NCBI GenBank assembly: GCA_025266875.1
Contig: JALLLT010000009.1
Coordinates: 1 to 64,000, forward strand
Source: Fennellomyces sp. T-0311
Taxonomy: Eukaryota; Mucoromycota; Mucoromycetes; Mucorales; Lichtheimiaceae
Direction of reading: 5' to 3'
DNA length: 64,000 bases
The notes under the pieces were generated by a model, which saw only the letters and a list, made by a program, of their open reading frames with translations, searched no databases and was not told the origin of the DNA. Both the position numbers and the translations under genes were made by a program. Shown one piece after another: positions 63,541 to 64,000 of the stretch (positions are counted from its first letter, which is position 1; every line of letters starts with the position of its first letter).

Positions 63541-64000
63541 AAGACTTCCGAAAGACGAGACCAAAAATAAGATCATGTTTTATTGAGGAAAACTACTCTC
63601 TATTTATAATGATGATGAGTCGGGACGGAGAAGATGAATACTTTTGTCTAATAGTCCAAAGATCCATGTTATCGCCGAGTCTCTAATGACCTTGCCGTCT
63701 AATGTTAATGAGGCCGAAGGTCATACAGAGCCTTAGTTAACGGAGTTGCCCTGCATGATCGGTAAAGCCGGATCAAGGTTGCACATGCAAGCGAATAAGG
63801 CAATCGATAACTGTACGGTTGTTGATGTCTCAATAACAACGGATATAAACAAGGACTAAGGAAAAGCATGTAACCATGGATGATGGTGTATGTCGGGAAT
63901 ACGACAACAAAACAAACAATACAGGAAAGAGAAAATACACGACCAGAGCAAACACAATAACAAAGAAACATAAATCCCATTAATGTTCTGTAAACACTCT
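63541..64000. other. LTR-like segment at the window edge, no gene
   Basis: Contains a TTTTATTGAGGAAAA block followed by CTCTATTTATAATG, and a tail homologous to 43615-43740 that ends ATGTCGGGAATACGACAACA. The ATGTCG...ATACGACA end resembles the CGACA end of the solo LTRs. No target duplication can be tested because the window ends. A minus-strand open frame here has no motif. Confidence 0.45.

Noticed and set aside
1..64000. tRNA or rRNA genes
   Set aside because: No tRNA A/B-box pair with a plausible cloverleaf and no rRNA core sequence stood out on reading; a tRNAscan run would be needed to exclude them.

Overview
The window looks like nuclear DNA of an early-diverging fungus, probably Mucoromycota (inference). 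Introns are short (about 48-60 nt, GT...AG), the DNA is AT-rich, TATA boxes lie 50-80 bp before several starts, and the transposon mix (Tnp2/CACTA-like, MULE, PIF/Harbinger, pogo/Tigger, Merlin/ISXO2-like, Crypton with GCR1_C, Ty3/Gypsy, Helitron with endonuclease) fits that group. I found no convincing host housekeeping gene in 64 kb: this is a nested transposon island.

Layout. 1-6.5 kb: a MITE (1949-2400), a decayed Tnp2-type transposase (about 2600-5333) split by a Tigger deletion derivative that itself holds a solo LTR, then a Helitron fragment. 6.6-20.1 kb: a two-gene Tnp2-type element (partner gene on -, transposase on +). Its transposase is split by a MULE (8454-12119, 9-bp target duplication) and cut off by a complete-looking CACTA element (13579-20054), which carries its own transposase and a convergent partner gene. 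20.5-25.1 kb: a tandem array with hairpin and TTAGGG-like motifs, interrupted by a PIF/Harbinger element (22029-24802), followed by another Tnp2 relic. 26.6-40.9 kb: a Crypton recombinase/GCR1_C gene split by an 11.9-kb Ty3/Gypsy element with near-identical LTRs, whose gag is itself split by an apparently intact Tigger. 41.3-43.0 kb: a Merlin/ISXO2-like transposase split by a second solo LTR. 44.3-45.1 kb: an unrecognised small gene. 46.3-52.4 kb: a decayed Helitron of the endonuclease-bearing (Helentron-like) type. 52.6-53.8 kb: the second Tigger derivative. 54.5-58.4 kb: a second Harbinger-like element with an apparently intact transposase and Myb-like partner. 59.3-63.5 kb: another two-gene Tnp2-type pair. 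63.5-64 kb: an LTR-like segment.

How the parts work together. The autonomous DNA elements follow a two-protein plan: a DDE transposase plus a small, probably DNA-binding partner (Myb/trihelix-like in Harbinger, coiled-coil/acidic in the Tnp2 types). Nesting, read from target duplications and from reading frames that rejoin across insertions, gives a relative chronology: Crypton before Gypsy before Tigger; Tnp2 gene before MULE and CACTA; Merlin before solo LTR; Tnp2 relic before Tigger derivative before solo LTR. All calls come from reading the sequence; no database search was run.
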